From NCBI GenBank assembly GCA_033439265.1, contig JAVTVX010000016.1, positions 17,840,701 through 17,904,700 of the forward strand: DNA of 64,000 nt. Reading direction: 5' to 3'. The DNA comes from Dillenia suffruticosa. Lineage: Eukaryota; Streptophyta; Magnoliopsida; Dilleniales; Dilleniaceae. The notes under the pieces are model-generated. The model was not told the origin of the DNA, ran no database searches, and worked only from the letters and a program-made list of their open reading frames with translations. The translations under genes were made by a program, and so were the position numbers. Below, one piece after another: positions 60,540-64,000 of this stretch (positions within the stretch are counted from its first letter, which is position 1; each line of letters begins with the position of its first letter).

Positions 60540-61660
60540 GATGGCACCTTATGTCAGTAGCCCTGCACTTGATGGCACCTTATGTCAGCAGAAGCTTTCT
60601 AACATACTAAGTTGTGAGGTCTAAAGCGCATGATCGAAGTATCTCTAAGGTGTACTAGGTCACAGCGAAGAGACCTCAAGGAGTTAGTTTCAAATCTTTC
60701 AAAATCACTTTGTAGCGAATACTGAAGTCTTCACCCCTATTTATAGTCACGATGGCATCATCCTAATGATTGGTGGCAACTAAAACGTCCTAATGGAAGT
60801 TGTGCGCAATAAATGAAGAATTCAGGCCTTCCAACTTCCTACAAGTTGTTTATTCTAAGGTTATTTATTTGGTGGATATCTTCATTAACATCCCCTTGAC
60901 CTTCAGGTTACAACCCTCCAACTTACTTTTCATGTCATTTTCCCTTTCCTCAAAATGACACGAGGAGTAGAGGCAAATGATATTACATAGATTAAGAGCC
61001 TATTGGCGTATGGCACGGGCCTTAAGCCCAACAAGCAAGATGAGCTGTAAATCTATCAAGACGTGTTGTTTACACGAACATACCCCTCCCAATCAGTATC
61101 CAACAAGCGGATCTCGCTAGGTAGTCGTACCTCCTCGTTATTAAATGCTCTGTCAATTTGGAGTAATATTCGTTTCTCCATAAAGCACAAGTGCAAAATC
61201 TCATAACAAAGAAGGAAGTCCTTGAATCCTCTTTGACAAGGAAAGCAATCTCCTTGCAAGTTCTAAGTCCCTCTACTTGGTAAGATTTCGGATCTCCTAA
61301 GATTTCATTCAATGTCCGTAAATCTTGGGGCGTCTTTAAAAAAAAACTAGAGTTTTAACACTCCGGATACATACGGAATCAGCACAAGTAACTTATATAT
61401 ATTACATTTACTCGATCGATAAGATAATTCGCTTCGCCCCTGAGATCTCTTCCGATCTGTTCTTTCACTTTTCGAAAACTGCTCTCTAACTTAAGCGTCA
61501 GAATCTCTCCTGCCGAAATACCCTACAGTGGTCTTTTGTAGGTCTTATCAATCAAGATCTCCAAGCAATCAGTCATCCCATTCGAGTCAATAGAGCCCTC
61601 ATTTATGAAATCTAGACCCACCACCAATAGAGCCCTATTCCTCCTTTTCTCTTTCTTACC
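60540..61660 (-). mobile_element. Probable gypsy-type LTR fragment, minus orientation
   Basis: Read on the minus strand, the sequence contains ctataaataggggtgaag (about 60752-60734), a good TATA-box context, and near 61540-61400 a segment (gtagggtatttcggcagg, gacgcttaagttagagag) of the kind found in plant gypsy LTRs. No clean TG...CA ends, target duplication or second LTR were found, and orientation is opposite to the pol remnant at 56749-59208, so it may belong to another element. Open frames at 60348-60539 and 61056-61312 (minus) look incidental. Confidence 0.3.
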
Positions 61661-61748
61661 GTCCATCAACTAGGAAGAAACATTTAGGCCAAAAAAGGTT
61701 GCCCCTAGAAAAAAAGGCAAAGGAAAAGGTAATTACAAATATTAATGT

Positions 61749-62315
61749 TTATACTTTGAGACTAGGATAGTCAAGCTCCTCTGGTTGTAACATTCCATCA
61801 CCAATTTTCATGCCTAGATCTCCATCTTCTTCAGCATCAAAACTAGCATGAACACTATATAAAACATATACAATCACCGTGAACACCGAGAAAATTCCAA
61901 ATCTCATGTAAGAGAGTTTGTCAAGAGATCCAAGCAAGAAAATGTTAAGAAATATTGAAATGGAAAGGATCCATGGCATTAGAGGGACACCCCAATACTT
62001 AGGTTTTTTAGCTTGAGGCACCAGGCAACAGAACATCTACAATACTACAGCAACAACTACAATGCAAGCTCCAAGCATGAAGGCCTTAGGCTTGCCTGCA
62101 GGAGCAAATTGCTATGTGAGAGTGAAGACTATGGAGGTTAGTGAGAAACATAAGAGGAAGGATAATGTAGGCCATGGATTTGTTGTCCTGACTATGACAT
62201 ATCATCTATAAATCACTGCATTAGTAACCATGTAAAAGACAAAGAGCGTGCCAATGGTTACTAGGTTGAAGAGTAGTCTAAATCCATGAGAGGGCAATTG
62301 CCGCCATGAAGATGC
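61749..62315 (-). pseudogene. Cationic amino acid transporter (CAT family) C-terminal exon, decayed
   Basis: The minus-strand translation gives hydrophobic segments typical of the last membrane spans of plant APC-superfamily CAT transporters: LVTIGTLFVFYMVTNAVIYR, TTNPWPTLSFLL, QFAPAGKPKAFMLGACIV, then MFCCLVPQAKKPKYWGVPLM, SISIFLNIFLLGSLDKLSYM and VLYSVHASFDAEEDGD before a stop at 61749. The last 95 codons are open, but three in-frame stops (after NAVIYR, after VFTLT and before MFCC) and a frameshift near GIFMAAIALSWI break the upstream part. A good splice acceptor (cattttcag) precedes the exon at 62316-62324, so this is a genomic copy of an intron-containing gene and not a processed retrocopy. 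Earlier exons are not seen upstream to 64000. The family's proteins are around 550-600 residues, so only about a third is present. Confidence 0.82.
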
Positions 62316-62324
62316 CTGAAAATG

Positions 62325-63658
62325 AAAGCGAGTTAACATGTAAATACCAACATTTTATGAACAAAAATTTAACAAGTTACACGCCTTCTCATGACTTCCT
62401 AGCAAAATTTGATCCTAGATCTCTCCAACTCAACAAGTGTAATATTTTGACCAAAACACGTAGTAATCTTTTAACTTCATTAAACTATTCCAATGGATAA
62501 AGACATTATACTTACATAAAAGGGAAAATTACAAGCAACAATTTTGTCCTTTGAATCTAAAATTTGGCGATGGATCGCTCAAGGCATTTACTTGAAAGGG
62601 AATTTAATGTTGGGGGCTTATGGTTGTATGATAGAACCAAAGGTCACTTTTAAAGTGTAAATCACCAAAAGAAGAGACTTTATGTTAATCAAGAGTGTGG
62701 ATTGATCAAGTCAAAAGAACTTGGAAAATTTGCTGATATAGATGCCACTAAAAAACATATTACGTCTTGGGCAATAATGAAGTTTCTTATCATTTGCTTC
62801 CAATAACATTAGCTATTGCTGTTAAAGAAAGGGGCTCTATTGGTGGAATAGGCTTTAAAGGGTACACTACCACCATTAAGTGCCATTTTTTGAAAGAAAA
62901 GGGATTTTTAGTCTACGGTGGTTAAACCTAACACTAGACACTCACTCTGATACTAATTGAAATGCAAACTAGAGGTGGAAATAAGTTGTATGGCACTTTT
63001 TCGATGGTTTGGAGATTTTTCAATTTATCGAAAATGTAGGTAAAATGAAAGAATTGAAGAATAAAAGAAAAATAGAGTACACATAATTTTATAGTGGATA
63101 CACCAACTCAGTATATATTCATTCCTAGGCACCTTCTAGATTTCAACTATTTCTTTCAAATAGCACAACTCATTTGATTTCAGGTGCAAGTGAAATCTTT
63201 ATAAATATTTCCTCTCAAAACTCTTACAACCTACACAGGTTATTTCTCTCTCCAAACCCCAAACCAAGAAATCCTTTGTAATCTTTTGGACTTTTAGTAC
63301 AGGAGGAGAAGGAATGTTACAGTAAGTGAAACTCCAATTTCATATATAATAGATTTGAAGCTTACAAGGAATTCAACAAAAGAGTGCGTTTAAAAAGAAA
63401 AACAAAGTATGTTGCGTGTTCAAGTTAAGAACTCAAAAGGTATTCAATTTGTTGTCTCTTGCTTTCTTCTTTTCTTCTATATGTATTTATTGAGAGTTGA
63501 TGAGAGAGCCATTGTGATAAATTCAAATTTAAATAATCTTCATTAATGCTTCAACTAACACATTGAATCTCCTTTTTTTGGTGGAGAACAGAAGGAAAAG
63601 CCAAGAGAACAAACGGCAAAACAAAAAGAACAAAACATTAGCTCGTAACCTCCCCAAA
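62325..63658. other. Intergenic or intronic DNA, no gene recognised
   Basis: It lies upstream of the transporter exon on the minus strand and could hold remains of its intron. No further CAT exon, repeat array or transposon end is recognised. Confidence 0.45.
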
Positions 63659-64000
63659 TCAGGAAGAAAACCCACACTTAATTCTCTCAAGACACTCCTT
63701 ATCTTCGCAAATGAGATGCCATATTGATGACGGGAGATCCCTAAGTTTAGTCATCCTCTCTTCCCTGACTTGACCCAACATCGCAAGATGATCAGCACAA
63801 GCATTTGCCTCCCAAAAAACATGCTTAATTTGTTTGACATTTAGCTATTGCATAAGAATTCTGCACTTCTAAATGATGAGACTCAAGGGATGATCTTCAA
63901 GAGTGTTTCCTTTTATCAAATTGACTAGAATAGCAGAGTCCACCTCTACTTCAAACCTACTGATACCCCTCTTTTTGGCTAACTAGAGGCCTTCTCTCAG
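63659..64000 (-). pseudogene. LINE-type RNase H (RVT_3) domain fragment, continues past window edge
   Basis: One minus-strand frame runs from the window edge to a stop at 63659 and reads, with three in-frame stops, LREGL*LAKKRGISRFEVEV, DSAILVNLIKGNTLEDHPLS, then QIKHVFWEANACADHLAMLG and LPSSIWHLICEDKECL. The pattern of an acidic DSxxLVNLI strand followed by HVFWEANACADHLA is the C-terminal half of plant RNase H-like domains found at the end of LINE reverse-transcriptase proteins. The stops mark it as a pseudogene. The N-terminal half lies outside the window. Confidence 0.8.

Overview
This is a transposon-rich, AT-rich plant nuclear window, almost certainly from an angiosperm and probably a eudicot. 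The evidence is nested Copia, CACTA (En/Spm) and Ty3/gypsy (Tat-like) remnants, a decayed plant cationic amino acid transporter exon, and nuclear-type tRNA genes without encoded CCA. No intact protein-coding gene is visible. The sequence does not fix the species.

The dominant feature lies at about 5.05-44.04 kb: a head-to-tail, all-plus-strand tandem array of roughly 150-160 units (my estimate) of about 200-220 bp. Each unit carries a tRNA-Gly-like gene with anticodon CCC, an internal A box and B box, a CCAA just upstream, a CATGCATG motif at the 3' end and an oligo-T pol III terminator. Most units are decayed. Five copies are identical over 71 nt and fold perfectly (starts 13726, 16741, 17689, 20535, 23381); three more are structurally intact variants (12016, 14885, 31252).

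About 14 unit types are arranged in a higher-order repeat. In the core (16.84-25.38 kb) it repeats with a period of exactly 2846 bp and very high identity, followed by a copy with a 475-bp deletion and then older, shuffled copies. Each young copy carries one canonical tRNA-Gly(CCC) and about 13 degenerate ones, some with anticodons drifted to CUC, CAC or CGC.

The array is interrupted twice by a solo LTR of 2625/2626 bp (7834-10458 and 32223-34848). Both sit at the same base of the anticodon stem of a tRNA unit, with a 5-bp target duplication, and the flanking units are also homologous. One insertion was therefore copied later by a segmental duplication with an offset of about 24.39 kb.

Right of the array, a minus-strand Copia remnant (44534-53252, target duplication CTTAT) has a 6.2-kb CACTA element (44815-51003, target duplication GTT) nested in its 3' LTR. 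Further right are about 3.5 kb without recognisable genes, a plus-strand Tat-like gypsy pol pseudogene (56749-59208) followed by a ~95-bp tandem repeat with a CT microsatellite, a probable LTR fragment, a transporter pseudogene (61749-62315, minus) and a LINE-type RNase H pseudogene running off the right edge (63659-64000, minus). The left 5 kb shows no gene.
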